Source of the DNA: Corylus avellana | Lineage: Eukaryota; Streptophyta; Magnoliopsida; Fagales; Betulaceae | Assembly: GCF_901000735.1 (NCBI RefSeq) | Contig: NC_081541.1 | Coordinates: forward strand, 42,563,021-42,627,020 | DNA: 64,000 nt | Direction: 5' to 3' | Part shown: piece after piece, positions 12,791 to 26,302 of the stretch | Numbering within the stretch: the stretch's first letter is position 1 | Layout of the letters: every line of letters begins with the position of its first letter | Notes under the pieces: generated by a model | Database searches by the model: none | Seen by the model: only the letters and a program-made list of their open reading frames with translations | Told to the model about the DNA's origin: nothing | Position numbers and translations under genes: made by a program

Positions 12791-13320
12791 TGGGTTTGTG
12801 GATCCTAGGCCTGTGAGTTCAACTAGGTTCACAAGCCCATAAGCATGCACAGACAGGCCAGAATTCTCCCTTGTATCAAGATTTCAATTCCTAGACTCGA
12901 GGCTCTTCGAGAAAAAGCTACGCTATAAATTATATTTTTATTTTACAATATTGACGTAGTAGTTCTAATTAACCGTTGAATTAGATATTGTTAAAAAAAT
13001 AACCAAAAAAAAAAAAAAGTTCAAAGGTTAGTTGGGACTTGGGATTGTTATCTCAATATTTTTAAATAATTGTGAAATAAAAATGTAATTTTTAATATTA
13101 CTCATTCAAAAATTTCAAGTAAATATGCATCAACACGATTAAGATCCCGGTGCAAAGGCAATACCACTAGGCCCTTACCTTGTTACATTGCAATGAAGTA
13201 GGAGTACGTGAGTAGGTACTGAGCCATTTCAAGTTTCACTTGTTCGAGTTGTTCAGGTACTTGTCCAAATAGGTAAGGCCCTCTCCAACACTTGCAAGTC
13301 TCTACCTACAATAGGACAAA
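12791..13320. other. Intergenic, no gene seen
   Basis: AT-rich sequence with short homopolymers. No coding frame has recognisable content. Confidence 0.4.
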
Positions 13321-13471
13321 AGAGAAATGCTATTTTTTTTTATTTAAATGATGTGTCAGCATCTTATGAGTTGGTGATAAATTTTTCAGAATAATAAATT
13401 TTATGTGATGGTGATACATCATTTAAAAATCAACTTTTTAATAAAAAATTTAAAAAGTGTAGCAATTTCTT
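13321..13471. repeat. Short foldback MITE
   Basis: The left end AGAGAAATGCTATTTTTTTT and the right end (AAAAGTGTAGCAATTTCTT) are inverted copies. An inner pair, ATTTAAATGATGTGTCAGCATC against GATACATCATTTAAA, extends the fold. The GAAATGCTA terminus recurs elsewhere in the window. Confidence 0.55.
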
Positions 13472-14209
13472 AAGACAAAAATATTGCACCAAATTTATAA
13501 CCAACACACGTATTAATTGGTTCTTGTTATTTCCCTTTTTCCTTGATTCGTGTGTTATATTAAATCAAATAAATTAAATATATATATATATAAAAAATAA
13601 AAATAAAAAATAAAAAAATCGTCCAAATATTTTAGAAAAGAATGATAACATTGACAAGTATTTTCTGAATTTGTTTAAATATCATAAAGACGATGTGGTG
13701 GCTCACTAAAATGGTTGACTTCTTAAGTATGTTTTTCTCTCCTGGATTTTTCAACTTTTCAAAATGTTTTAATAAACAAAAAAAAAAAAAATCAATTTTT
13801 TATCACTTTTTTTTTTTTTTTTTCAAATGCAACACAACAATTCCATGACTTTGCCCAAGAGTATTTAAGATTTTTTTAAAAAAAAGACAGAAATAAAAGA
13901 TAAGGGTTTCGTTTGATTTTTGTTTTGTCTTTTCGAAATAAAAATATTAACAAATACTCTAAAACACAAAACGCTTTTATGTCATATTAAAATATTTTTT
14001 CAAACAAAAACAAAAAAACATTTTCTAAAACCCATTAACAAAAAAACACCCTTTTAAATTTGTCCTTATATAGAGAACAATTTTAAGGGCCTATTAGTGA
14101 AGAACAAATGGATGATCCCTCCCCTCCCAAAATGGATGAAAAAGACTTATGCCACCACTATTTTCCGAATAATGCCAAGAGGAAGGCTTTGGTGCTTTTT
14201 GTATCTTTT

Positions 14210-14312
14210 TAAATATGGCGTAACTTTTAAAAATCATCAATACATCAAAATTTAATAATAATAATTTCACATTTAAAGATAATTTTAAAAATTACGTCAC
14301 ATTTAGTAGAAT
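14210..14312. repeat. Foldback MITE related to the 3.0 kb element
   Basis: AATATGGCGTAACTTTTAAA on the left pairs with TTTTAAAAATTACGTCACATTT on the right. It has the same ACTTTTAAAAATCAT core and A/T-rich loop as the members at 3040-3196 and 14883-15052. Confidence 0.5.
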
Positions 14313-14388
14313 TCTCTAATTCTCTTTCTAACATTACTCATTTCTACGGCGCATATAGAACTTTACATATTGGATTATTGGACAAAAC

Positions 14389-14760
14389 TAGGGGTGTCAA
14401 GGTAGTTACGGTTAGCGGTTATTGGCAAAAACCTCTAACCGTAACTACTGAGCCCTATATATTTTTTAAAAAAGGTGTGATTTAATGATTAAATGATTAT
14501 GTTATATGTATAAATATTATTATAATTATAAAAATATATTATATAAAAAGGCGGTTAGTGGTTACGGTTACGGTTACTAAACTCAATAACCTCTAACTGC
14601 TGACTGCTAAGCAGTTATAGCGGTTAGGCAGTTAGCGATTAATACAATTATGTTAGTGATTATTGCTAACCGTTAGACGGTTAGCGATTAATACAATTAT
14701 GCAATTAAGCAATTAGTGATTATAGCAGTTAGCGGTTAGAAACCGCCGTTGACACCCTTA
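14389..14760. mobile_element. hAT-type MITE with target site duplication
   Basis: Terminal inverted repeats TAGGGGTGTCAA (left) and TTGACACCCTTA (right) are flanked by near-identical 8-bp direct repeats: GACAAAAC at 14381-14388 and GACAAAGC at 14761-14768. Both are hallmarks of hAT insertion. The interior is built from GGTTA, GCGGTTA and GTAACCG motifs, with CGATTAATACAATTATG present twice near 14636 and 14685. It has no coding capacity. Confidence 0.8.
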
Positions 14761-14882
14761 GACAAAGCAGAACTTTCCAAAGTTGTGGGTCTTATTAAGA
14801 CAAAATATTAAATTCAATATAATAAATCGGACAAGGACATGGAAATTCGAAGCTCCTTCTCCGAGAGGGACACTTTCTATTG

Positions 14883-15052
14883 AATAATGCTAGATATCAT
14901 ATTTTTATCTTATTTTTATCCTCCTAAAGTTGATATGACTTTTAAAATCGCCATTAAATTTTAGATGAATCATACTTGAATTTTGATCAAATGATGATTT
15001 TGAAAGCCACATCAACTTTAGAAGGATAAAAAGATGGTCCATAACATTACTT
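14883..15052. repeat. Foldback MITE, same family as 3.0 kb
   Basis: The left arm TTTTTATCCTCCTAAAGTTG followed by GACTTTTAAAATC is inverted in the right arm (GATTTTGAAAGCCAC, CAACTTTAGAAGGATAAAAA). Total length is about 170 bases with near-perfect arms of about 50 bases. Confidence 0.65.
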
Positions 15053-16020
15053 ATTTCTATTACAGTTTTTTTAAAAAGATTGTCCAATAATAGTATTTTT
15101 TAAAAAAAGTAATTTAATTACATTGCTTAATTACAAAGAAAAAAAAAAAAGACAATTACCTCGAACTAGCCTCTCTCACTTTTCACCTAATCTCACCTAA
15201 TATCATTATATATGATTTAAAAGCAATGTAAAAAATATTTGAAAATATATATATCAAATTAATCGATAGTTGAAGAATTATATGAAGTTATTATTTTAAT
15301 CTCAAACAAAAATCAAAGAAATTTCATGATAGATAGAACTTAGAAGGGCCTTGCCGAGGACCATCCATGACCATTGAATTAGCACACGGTACGTTTCCAA
15401 GGAATAGCTCAATCGACTATACGCTTTATGAAGCGGAGGTCACTAGTTCGAATCTCTCTCTCCCTTCTCTTATGTGGACATGATAAAACAAAAAAAAAAA
15501 AGCACACGGTACCACATCAGATATTAATGAAAAATACAAAAAAAAAAAATAATAATAATAATAACACGAGGGAGATCCCATCCGGGAGGTTACCTAGTGA
15601 CCTACACACATGGAAGATCTCCCATAGTGGGTAGTAGGAGAGATGTCCAATAATTAATGGACCCCACCCCATATACATTTATGATACTTTGCAGAGACCG
15701 CGTCGGCATATGATAAAAAATTATATAAAAAATTAAAAAATTAAAAATTAGATAAGCCTAAAAATGAATTATTAAAGTTTAGAAAATGAGTAAATATTAA
15801 TATATTATACAGATATTGGTTCCACGTCATACAAAAATTAAGCAAAACACGCTTTCTCCTCTCTCCTTTCTCCAATCTCGTTTTCGGCCGTAGACATCTT
15901 CGAAAGTCCAACCGGCTATCCGGAGGAACACCCCACCCAACCCATTCCATTCCCCTAGATCACAAATTCGTTATCCCAATTCCACCCTTTAAACCCTCCA
16001 CCAAGTTTGCCAATCCAGCC
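15053..16020. other. Intergenic and metacaspase promoter region
   Basis: AT-rich to about 15830, then a more GC- and CT-rich leader (15840-16020) that is probably promoter and 5' UTR of the metacaspase gene. There is no clear TATA box. No separate gene is seen. Confidence 0.4.
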
Positions 16021-19000
16021 ATGTTGATGCTCATCAACTGCTCCAGCTGCCGCACCCAGTTGCAGCTCCCGCATGGCGCGCAGTCCATCCGCTGCGCCAT
16101 CTGCCACGCCGTCACCAACGTGGCAGACCCGCGCAGTGTCCCTCATCCGCCTTCTCAAGCGCCGTCGCACTCACCCGCGCCGCCGGCGCCCCTCGCCCCG
16201 TCTCCGTACAGCCACGCGCCGCCGGGGCCGCCGCCGAACGTGCACGGGAGGAAGAAGGCTGTGATATGCGGGATATCGTACAAGTACTCGCGGCACGAGC
16301 TCAAAGGGTGCATCAATGACGCCAAGTGCATGAAGTATCTCCTCATCAACAAGTACCAGTTTCCACCGGATTCCATTCTCATGCTCACCGGTACGTTCGT
16401 TTGTGGGTAATTGTATTTGCGCGGATCAAGATTAGATTTGTTCGCGTCTCGATCGTTGCTTTCGAATTAAATGGCCGTGATTTTGTCATATTATATTAGC
16501 ACTTCGTTATTTACTATATTTATCATCATTGATCATGTCGTTTTTTTACTATAACAACGATAAGAAAGAGATAAATATGATAAATTTTACAAATTTTTTT
16601 ATGATTTAATTTGAAAAAATGTACTTACTGAAATACCTAATCGACGCATTAACTCAGAATTAAAATCTTAGGCCGAAGTTCTTAAAATTATAATCATTAT
16701 TTTTAAATTGAATTGATCATTTACTGTCTTTAAAAGATTCTTTTTTTTTTTTGTTTCTTTATTTATTATGTCCAGTTTAACGGTAAATTACTGAGATGTA
16801 AAAATTGAACTAGTTGAGGTATTAAGAGCTCTGCAGTGGAGTTATTTAAGAAAATTAGAGCATCCTGATCCATGTGCATGTGTAAATGTGATTACTTTTT
16901 AAGTTGTGTTTGAGGGGTTGTTTGGTTTATTTACAAGACCTCTTTTGTTATATGTATAATATGGATGTGTATGTGTATATGTATGAATGTATATGAATTT
17001 TGAATTTGCTTGCTTTTTAGGTTTTGTTTTGAGGAAATATTTTTGTTTGATTTCAAGATCACTTTGTATGTGTCCAGATTTAGTTATTTTAGGTTATAGT
17101 TGTTGTCATTGTTGTTAGCAAATTCCAAATGTAGTTTCTACCATTTGTGATATGGGTTTTGGATGTTTTTCAGATCGGTATGATGTTGATTAATGTGTTT
17201 TCCTTTTACATCTGCTGGACAAGCAAGAAGTTTCACGAAAAAAGTTTTAAAAAAGTTTCCTCTGAGATTTCAGCTTTAGATGTAAGTTTTAAAGAGAGCT
17301 GCATCTGCAAGGTTGTGCTTGGGAGTTGTTTTGAGGAAAAGAAAGTCTTGACTGATTTAAAAAAGTTTTATACTCTTGCTCAGTGAAGAAGATCCGGAAA
17401 ATAGGTAATAAAAATGACTGACTACTTGGGGTAACAACAGGAAATTGTGTTTGTATTATCGATCGAATTGTAAGCCTTGTGCAGATGCCAGGCTTAAGTT
17501 TCTCCCTTTTATGAATGGGTATCAATGAGAGAACTGAAATGCAGTAGAGCCATTGAAGTATCTATTCTATGAGATGGGGAAGGCAAATATTCTATAAGCA
17601 AGAGAATAGAGGTCTTATCAAATCGAAGTCCTAATTAAGGAAAGAAAAGTACTGACTGCTATTTAGTTCTTCTGTAGTCTAAATTGGATGGATTACCCCC
17701 TTAAATGATGTCTTTATGAAGTGTGTATAGTTTTTGAAGTTAGAGTAGTGTTGCTTATGCTCTGTTTGGAGAAGTCCCAATAGCAGTCTGCTTCCATGCT
17801 CCAACAGTTTGAAATGTCTAAACCTGAGGGAACAGTAGTTGAGTGAAAGACTTGTGTTTTGATCTGGTTCCCTTTTTCCTTCATTATGATGTAGGTTTGT
17901 CCACTACCCGCTTGCCTGGATCCTAACCGTCTGAACACATGTCACCTAGGACTTCGTGCTAGATTGTGTATATATAAAGTTTTCCTAGTTTTTAGTATCA
18001 AATGTTTGAAGAATTGCAGTAATAACTACTAGGGTGTTTAGTTATAAACCAATAGTATGCACGTATAGTCTTCAATAATTTTTTTTTTTTTGATAAGACC
18101 AAGGTTTTTCCATCCATCATTATCATCATCTTATATTTTCCAATAAGCTCTAACTCTAATGGCACCTCCTTTCCCAATAAGAATGGGACAGGTGGTGAGG
18201 TTATCGGTTCATGGCCCACCAGATGCATGTGTAAATTATGATTTGCTTGTAGCTATGTTTTATCATCACATTTGGTGCAAAATCCACATAATAAAAATAC
18301 AATAATGTACTGTCTTTCATTGTCCATTCAATTTCCCTATTTAAACAAAACACAAAAATGTGATAGGAACCACTAGTTAGCTCTCTTTCCATATATGATA
18401 TGATTATGTTGTCGTTAGCCTTTTGCAATTCAGAATTCATTATATTCTTTAATTATCAAAGTGCACTTGCATGTATTTATGCCACATAAAATGTTTTGGC
18501 AATGAAAGCAGAAAATGGTAAATTTTCTTGGAGTTTTACTTATGGCATGAGTTGCAGGGTTTTTATGCTTACTTTAGGCCTCAGGAGGGAATATCCATGG
18601 ATATCTCACTGCATAGTACTACAAATAACTGGTTCAAAATCTGAGAGGCAATCAAGTCAGCTGTATTAATACTTAATACAAATCATCACTGTATCATGGT
18701 CTCACTTATCATCAATCTAATGAATAAATCCTATACATGTTATTGGAGTTTGAAAGTTATTACTGAGGTTCATATCTGCTATATATGGAGGGTGTTCGGG
18801 CATTTAGTTTTCCATGTGAAGGTGTTAGTTTCCAGGTTGATCTTGTGCGAATGTTTGTTTTAAATGAACATAGGATACAAGTTAAACCAATTACTATTGT
18901 TGTCTCTAATTGTGACTCACGCTAGTAGCATTTTAACTGAATATGGTTGCACGACTGTTTTTATCTTTTTTGAAGAACCTTTGAGAATCTCCCCAAAGGT

Positions 19001-21217
19001 ATCCCATACATTTAGGTTAAAGAGAAAACACCATGTTTATATTCTCCCTAGCCAACAAGGCTGTATGAACAATTAACCTGGTATAAAGCATGGCTCAGTA
19101 CACATTGGCAGGGACTTTGCAAATAGGTGTTGTCCTGCTATGATTCAATTTTTGCAATATGCTTTTCAAATAGTCATGAACTGCAACCTAAGATTGGTGG
19201 GTGGCTTCATTATCAGGATTGCTTTTCTTTTTTCCTAGGATTACTATTCATCAATTCAAACACTGAATCATCAGAAATAGTTTTCCTGTTGTTACTTCGT
19301 GCTCTCTATCACCAAAAGGAGCAGAAAGGAGGGGTTGCAGCTGATGTACAATCCCCAATGTCTTCACTAAAAGTAAAAGTAATTTGTAAATGGTTTTATT
19401 TCAAGTTTTCCTGGCAATCAAATGAGACTGAAGCAAACTAGAAATCAAGGTTCATAAATGAATTTGCTAAAATGTCATTTGCCTTTTCAATAGAAATCAT
19501 GGAATGACACATGCCTGTTGCCTCTTTTTGGAGCCATTAGGCAGAGTATGTTTTATTCTTTATTGTAAAACTTGTTTAGTTGAAATTCTTACCTGAAATA
19601 CAAAATGCAGAAGAAGAAACTGATCCATACAGAATTCCAACTAAACACAACATGAGGATGGCATTATATTGGCTTGTACAAGGTTGTCAACCCGGAGATT
19701 CTTTGCTGTTTCACTATTCTGGCCATGGTTCACAACAGAGGAACTACAACGGTGATGAAGTTGATGGATATGATGAAACTTTATGTCCCTTGGACTATGA
19801 AACTCAGGGTATGATTGTTGATGATGAGATTAATGCAACAATTGTCAGACCTCTTCCTCAGGGTGTTAAGCTTCATGCAATAATAGATGCTTGTCATAGT
19901 GGCACTGTACTAGATTTGCCATTCCTTTGCCGGATGAACAGGTTAGTTTTTATTAAATTCGTGTCTATAAATAAACAGTTTTTGTTTTTCTTTGCGGTTT
20001 AACTATATTGTTGGCACTTAGCATGGGGTAATGGCGTATGGGAGGGCCAAAGACTGATCAGAAATCTTGAACTTCCAATGAGAGGGACATCCAGTTTTGC
20101 TTTTTACCAACTGCTTGAACCTTGGTGGAGCACTGATAATGGTTTCTGAAGTATTGAAAGAAAAACTATATTAACATGCAGTCTTTCACTATGGGTTATC
20201 TGAATTTATTGTGGTATCATGTAGGATCTAAATATAAGTGATTGCGTACATATTTAATATTTTCATTGAGTTCAGTTTTCTTTTCTCAACCTAAATTTTG
20301 TAAACATTTCCTTAATTATTCTGTAGTTCCATTGGTTTCGTGATTTTTTCCCCTTCTTATTTGTGTTTTAGCAATATCACTCTGATATATCTCGATGACC
20401 AAATTATTCCTCTTTGCAGTTGGTTCTTCTTAAGTACCCAGAGTTCCCTTTTTATTTTTTGCTGCACTTATACTTTACTTCTTGGTAATAGGGCTGGACA
20501 ATATGTATGGGAGGATCATCGCCCTCGATCAGGTGTATGGAAAGGTACAAATGGTGGAGAAGCTATTTCATTTAGCGGTTGTGACGACGATCAGACCTCC
20601 GCTGATACTTCTGTAAGTTTCTGAAAATTTAAGTAGAATTTTTGGTACAGTTCTACAGCACTAGTATTCTTAAGAGTTTAGAATACATGATGATAAAAGA
20701 AATGACACCAACATCAACCACAACAACAACTGTAATAGTTATGAAATGTGATGCTTTTATGGGGACAGGCTTTATCAAAGATCACATCAACAGGTGCCAT
20801 GACTTACTGCTTTATCCAAGCCATTGAACGTGGACATGCGTCTACATATGGGAGCATGCTAAATTCGATGCGTTCTGTCCTTCGAAGCACGGGTAGTAAT
20901 GACCTTGGTGGTGGTGTTGTGACATCTCTCCTCACCATGCTTTTGACAGGAGGCAGTACTCTTAGTGGTGGACTAAGACAGGTATTTGCTCCATGGTATT
21001 TTATAAGTTCTGTATATGATTTCTACTCTATGATTCCGGCCTGTTCCCTTGGGAATTTTTCTTCAATTAAAAAAAAAAATGACCCTGTTAACAGGAACCA
21101 CAGTTTACTGCCTTAGTAGTTGGACTGATTCCATTCATTTGTTGTGTTTGTTAACAGGAACCACAGTTGACTGCCTTCCAGCCATTTGATGTGTATTCAA
21201 GACCTTTCTCCCTATGA
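16021..21217 (+). CDS. MCA1: Type I metacaspase with LSD1-type zinc finger
   Basis: Five exons: 16021-16390, 19611-19941, 20492-20612, 20769-20981 and 21158-21217. The junctions are GT-AG and keep one frame, giving 364 aa. Residues 7-32 form the LSD1 finger (CSSCRTQLQLPHGA, then CAIC). A Pro-rich linker follows, then the caspase-like p20 domain from about residue 75. The catalytic His is in HYSGHGSQ (H162) and the catalytic Cys in DACHSGT (C218). The p10 part spans exons 3-4 and the protein ends DVYSRPFSL. The family cleaves after Arg/Lys and acts in programmed cell death and protein quality control; AtMC1 is the closest relative I recognise. Intron 1 is 3.2 kb. Length and catalytic residues are normal, so the gene looks functional. 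The start is the first ATG of MLMLINCSSCR. Confidence 0.93.
21085..21117 (+). repeat. Duplicate of the metacaspase last-exon acceptor region
   Basis: TGTTAACAGGAACCACAGTT followed by TACTGCCTTA repeats the real intron-exon 5 boundary found 63 bases downstream (from 21149). The copied acceptor would give a different C-terminus beginning EPQFTALVVG instead of the conserved ending. It is a decoy or alternative 3' splice site. Confidence 0.75.
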
Positions 21218-22018
21218 TTTTTAATATTCTATTTACGGATTAATTAGAGTTAGAAATAAATAATTATATTGAAGAAAGGGATTCTCTTTATTGTTGAAAC
21301 CCCATTGGATATGAATATGTGATGGATTGCATTGGTGTGGAACAAGTTTTGTATCTCCAAACCCCATATTCACTACATGACATTCATGGTTTATACAGTC
21401 AACAAAAGACATGGCTAGATTGCTTGAAGCAGATTTGGCAAATTGCTAGTCATTGAGCCCAGATGGTTAAATACATAGGATGCACCTTATTTTCCCCGAC
21501 AGAAATATGCCCAAAAACAGAAAATAGTCCACAAAAAGAACAATCATATAAAACACACCCACTTCTACCTGTAAATCCTGAGCATAACTTTGGCCTTCAT
21601 CTTCTTAAACATCAAAAAGCTGCAGCATAACTGGTACCTTCCATTGCATGCCTAAGATTTGGAACTCCCAATGGGTTAAGTACAAGAAAACTTCTCTTCT
21701 GCAAACGAATTTCTGTCGAGCATTGTCTTCCTCCTGAAGGGATTTCTCAGTGCATAAGAATTCTTTCCCCCAATGGAGGATGTTGATCGAACAAAAAAGA
21801 AGAAATGTGGCCACTTTAAAGAGAATCTTTAGAAACTTTAGTCAGCATCAGCCATGAATTACATCACCCACTCGAGCACTGGAAGAAAGCTATCCAATCT
21901 TTATGGAATTGGATTCTGGCATTTGGAATTGTTATGGAATATTTCAAATCCTGAATTTAAGGTAGCACTTCAAGTTTAATACATTAAGTTACACTTCAAG
22001 TTGCATCAAGTATTCAAG
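21218..22018. other. Metacaspase 3' UTR and left flank of hAT A
   Basis: Metacaspase 3' UTR probably occupies the first 200-300 bases. The 3' end of hAT A should lie here, but I cannot find a clear left terminal repeat. Confidence 0.4.
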
Positions 22019-24136
22019 TTAATCATGTTCAAGAATATTAACAGAATTGGCTTTGGCTCCAAGTGAAATTGGAATGTCCTTGGAATTGGAGTGGATATCC
22101 ATTGCTATAATATCTTCTGGTAGTTCATCCAACTTCATTTGTGTGTGTTCTATATCAAAAAATACGAGGCGTTAGTGTTATTATATAGCATAGTCAAAAA
22201 ATTATACAAGTCAATGAAGACAAAATATGCAAATAACTAATAATAAAAATAATATTACCTTCCTTTCCATATAACCAATCTTTAGTGCAAACTAATGCCT
22301 CAAGAATATTAGACTTGAGTGAACTCCGAAATTGATCAATCACACGCCCACCAACATTAAACGTGGATTCTGAGGCAACTGTAGAAACAGGAATACTCAA
22401 AATATCACGAGCCATACAAGCTACTTCAGGATAACGAAATTTACTTGCTTCCCAAAATGCAAGAATGTCCAAATCCATATTACTCTTCAGCTTAGGTTCA
22501 TCCAAATAAACTTCCAATTGACTCTTTTGTGGACCAAGATCATTCATTTCAAATGTAGCAAACTCCTGCATGAAAAAGAGAGAATATAAACATAGTTTAC
22601 TAATTAAAAGAATAAAAATATCACAAAATTCACTAAATAAACATATAATTTTACCTCCATCCAATCGGGATATTTTTGGCTATCAACATGTTTTTCAACA
22701 ACAATGTCGCTTGAAATTGTAGAAGTATCTTTATATTCCATAAAAATAGAGAATAATTTCGCACGAACATGCAAATACTTTATGGCACCATCAACGCCAT
22801 AAAGTTTCTTAAAGCAATAATCTATAAATTGAAGCTTGTAACGAGGGTCCAAGATAACTGCTATGGCCAACGCTACATTGAATTCTGACCAATATTTCTC
22901 AAATTTAGAGAGCATTTGATTTGCTATTGATCTCTTATACTCATCTTCGCTCGCATTTTGTTGCTTCAAGGTCACATAAATCAGAAAAACTGCTGGAAAG
23001 TATAAGTTGGATGTGGGATACTTAGTATTAGAAAAGCAACATGTAGCATCATAAAAACAAGCCAACAAAGTTATGATCTTCTCCACCTTATCCCACTCAA
23101 ATGCAGTAGGGCAATGCTTAAAGTTAGAATCAATAAACTCTAAATGACAAAAAGCACGCCGATAATAAAGAGCACTCTCAAGCATACTAAAGGTGGAATT
23201 CCATCTAGTTGGGACATCTTGTGTCAACCCCTTTTTGCTATCCAAAGACATTTCATTCATAGAATCAAGAAACCTTTGTTTACTCTCTTGTGATCCTTTA
23301 ACATATTTAATGCTATCGCGAACCTTTTGGATAGCACTATCAATCTCTTTCAACCCATCTTGTACTATCAAATTAAGAATATATGTATAACAATGAAGGT
23401 GAAAGAACTCACCATCACAAGGAAGGGCTTTCTTAATGTTCAATCGGGTTCTCAACAAGTCCACAGAAACATCAAGGGATGAAGCATTGTCTGAGGTTAT
23501 AGAGAAAACCTTGTACTCAATCCCCCACTCACATAGCAAACTATAAATTTTTTCACACAAAGATATATCATTATGTGGTGGGGGAATGAAAGAAAAGTTC
23601 AATACCCTTTTCTGTAAGACCCAATTATTGTCAAGAAAATGTGCTGTGATACACATATACGTGTTAGTCATCATAGAAGTCCACAAATTAGATGTTAAGC
23701 AAATTCTCCCAAGAGATGCATTCAACATAAATTTAACTCTTTGTTTTTCCCTTTGATGCATCTTAACCAAATCAGCCTCAACTATATTTCTAGAGATAAG
23801 TGGTACATCACTACGTAAGTATTGCAATATTTCTCTTAGACCAGCACACTCAACCAATGGAAAAGGCAAGTCATGCTTAATAACCGCTGCAATCAACAAT
23901 TCTCTAAATTTTTCAGCATCAAATTTAGAGGCACATACTGACAAAGATCCATTATTTTGAGATAAGTGCAACGGCCCAACATCATGTGTGTCTCTCCTCG
24001 TGCAAGTTTTCAAGAATGTAGCATCACAATACTCGCATTTGGCCCATGGCTTGTCGTCATTTGGACCCATAGGAAGGGGCTCAAAAAAGGTCCAAACATC
24101 TGAGGTCTTCTTACGCTTTGCCTTCTTTTTACTCAT
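22019..24136 (-). CDS. hAT transposase A, open frame but altered catalytic site
   Basis: Three exons (24136-22655, 22565-22259, 22149-22019) splice in frame to 639 aa of a plant hAT transposase of the BED-finger/HATC type. The ATG directly follows a CAG acceptor, so a 5' UTR intron is likely. The RNase H-like domain has PTRWNST and ILDPRYK. Exon 2 carries the HATC dimerisation domain with VASESTF and ALVCTKDWLYG. Two defects stand out. The first catalytic Asp motif reads TSNLWTS where copy C has TSDWWTS. The N-terminal BED finger keeps CEYC but lacks the His/Cys half that copy C retains. The frame is otherwise open. It is probably a recently inactivated copy, with domestication less likely. 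Confidence 0.85.
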
Positions 24137-26302
24137 CTGCACACATCAATACGTAACCATGAAAAGATCTAAACTCATCATCCCTATTTAGATCAACAAC
24201 ATTAAAATGACCTGGCACCCACCCCAAACCCCCAAATAAATAAAAAAGAAAAGAAACAGCTGATTGATCCATTCAACAGAAACAAATAGAATACAATAGG
24301 AGAAAAAGGAGAAAAACATAATAAGTAAAATTTGAACCAACAATGTGGTGACATGTTTAAATTCAGCTACAATTGATGATATAACATTCATTACATAACA
24401 AAAATGAATTTTATACACAATAATATGAAGAAAAGGAGAAGCATATACATCAACAAATTGTGAAGGACTACAATAACATAACAATATGGAAAGAGTGAAG
24501 AGCGGAGGGGAAGTAAAGGAAGCTAACCAAAATGAAACATCATTTCTTAAAAAAAAAAGACTTGTTCAACCACCCTGTCAAAGGGCACTGTAGCCAAGGA
24601 TTCTTCACCATTTTTTGAAGAGAAGTTAATGGAAGAGAGAATCACAAACATGAGAGGCAGAATGAGAAACCCTTGGTTTCCCAAGAAGGAAACCTTAACG
24701 GCAGAATGTGTGAAGCATGGTTTCCTTGGTGACACTTTGCAGCCGAAAGCCATTTTTGTCAAAAAGGTATAATTGGTGACACTTTGCAAACATTTTAAGC
24801 ACGACAATTAATACCAAACAAGTAGGTTTTAATGGTTTTGAAACATATATGAAAATCAAGCAACCTTCATGACTGAAACAAGCACGCATGGAAGACATTT
24901 ACTAAAGATAAGGGTGATAAAGAATGTGTAACCTTCAATAACTTCTAACCAAATGAAAAAGAAGAGTTATTTCAGGTTGAGAACAACATAGACTTTCATA
25001 CAACAGTACTCCATTGGATTTATTGTTAAGGTCATTACCTATTAGATTAGGCCAGCTGGTGAAGGAAATTATGCTTCAGGTATGCATGGTCTGCTAAACA
25101 ATTTTTGACTGATCCACAACCAGGAAACCCAACACAGGCTGAGATTGAAATAACTTTTATTTTGCTTTTTAGTTCTAGTAATCAAGTGAACCCACTATTT
25201 TGACATCCATTCCACCACTAAGGGAATCGATACACAATACCCATTGCCTCAACTAGCAATAACCCAGCTCTAACAGCACACACTTCTATCATATCATCTA
25301 GAAAAAACGCAAACCCATTAGCCCAAATGATCAAGCACTCTGCTATCTCCCACTCTCAGACTCCCTGAGTCTTCAAGAGTCAAGGTAGATCTGAGACTCC
25401 AAGTTAAGTTTACACCCCCCAGCTTCTGGCCTTTTCTCGACTTGAACTGAATGAGTGGACCTCTAAACCCATGGGCACTTTCAACAACAGCGAACAACTC
25501 CAAAGTTTTGCTGATGAAGAGTAGTACTAAATCTAGAAAAGCTTTGGGAAGGGACGTGGTGAAAAAGAAATGAGGACATACTATTAGCTTGAAGCCAATC
25601 ACGCCAGATCCAAATAGAGCAAACAATAGAGCACAAGGACAAGTAATGCAAGCCTATCAATAAAAAACGCAGAGAGACCTTAATCACAAAAGAATCGTCA
25701 CCATCCCCTTAGCTCTCAAACACAAAAATTACAGAACCAAAAAAAGATTAGAAAAAACAGAGAATGAGAACACTGTCCCCTTAGCTATCAAACACAAAAA
25801 CTAAAGAACAAAAAAGATTAGAAAAAAGAGAATGAGAATTAGACCTTGTGGACTATACAGAAATATACGGGTTTCACCGTCACGAACTTAGGGTGGCTGT
25901 TCTTTTCTTCTAAGTGGTCACGGTGATCAGTAGGTGCTGGACCGTTGGTGTTGCTTCAGCCTTCACTTGAATAGAGTGGGAGAGAACTCAGAGAAGAGAG
26001 AATGCGATTGAGAATCAGAGGTGAGACCTGGGAAGCATTGCTACTTTTAGCCTTTTACTCTTTTAATTAAGGCTTTGTTTTTTAATTGTAAAAAAAAATA
26101 AAATTCTAATTTAATTTATATTTTATACGAGTTATGGGGATCACCCATGGGTTAAGCGTGTTGATCTAGAATTGACCCTATTAAACAATTTAATTCGAGT
26201 TAACCCGAAATTGATCGAACCCGATTATACAAAACCCTAATCCGCTAATTTCTTGTTGGTTCATGTCGAGTTGACTAGTCATGTTAGAAATTGCCAGCCC
26301 TA
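22019..26302 (-). mobile_element. hAT element A
   Basis: The right (5') end is the inverted terminus TTGCCAGCCCTA (26291-26302), preceded by subterminal sequence typical of this family. The transposase is at 22019-24136 and a noncoding 5' region fills 24137-26302. The left terminus was not found, so the true left limit may lie between 21.4 and 22.0 kb or be lost. Much of the 5' region from 25457 is duplicated at 38765-39656. Confidence 0.6.

Noticed and set aside
20486..20500. TAATAGGGCTGGACAA resembles a hAT terminal repeat
   Set aside because: It is the acceptor and start of metacaspase exon 3 (AGQYVWEDHR), conserved as coding sequence. The similarity is chance.
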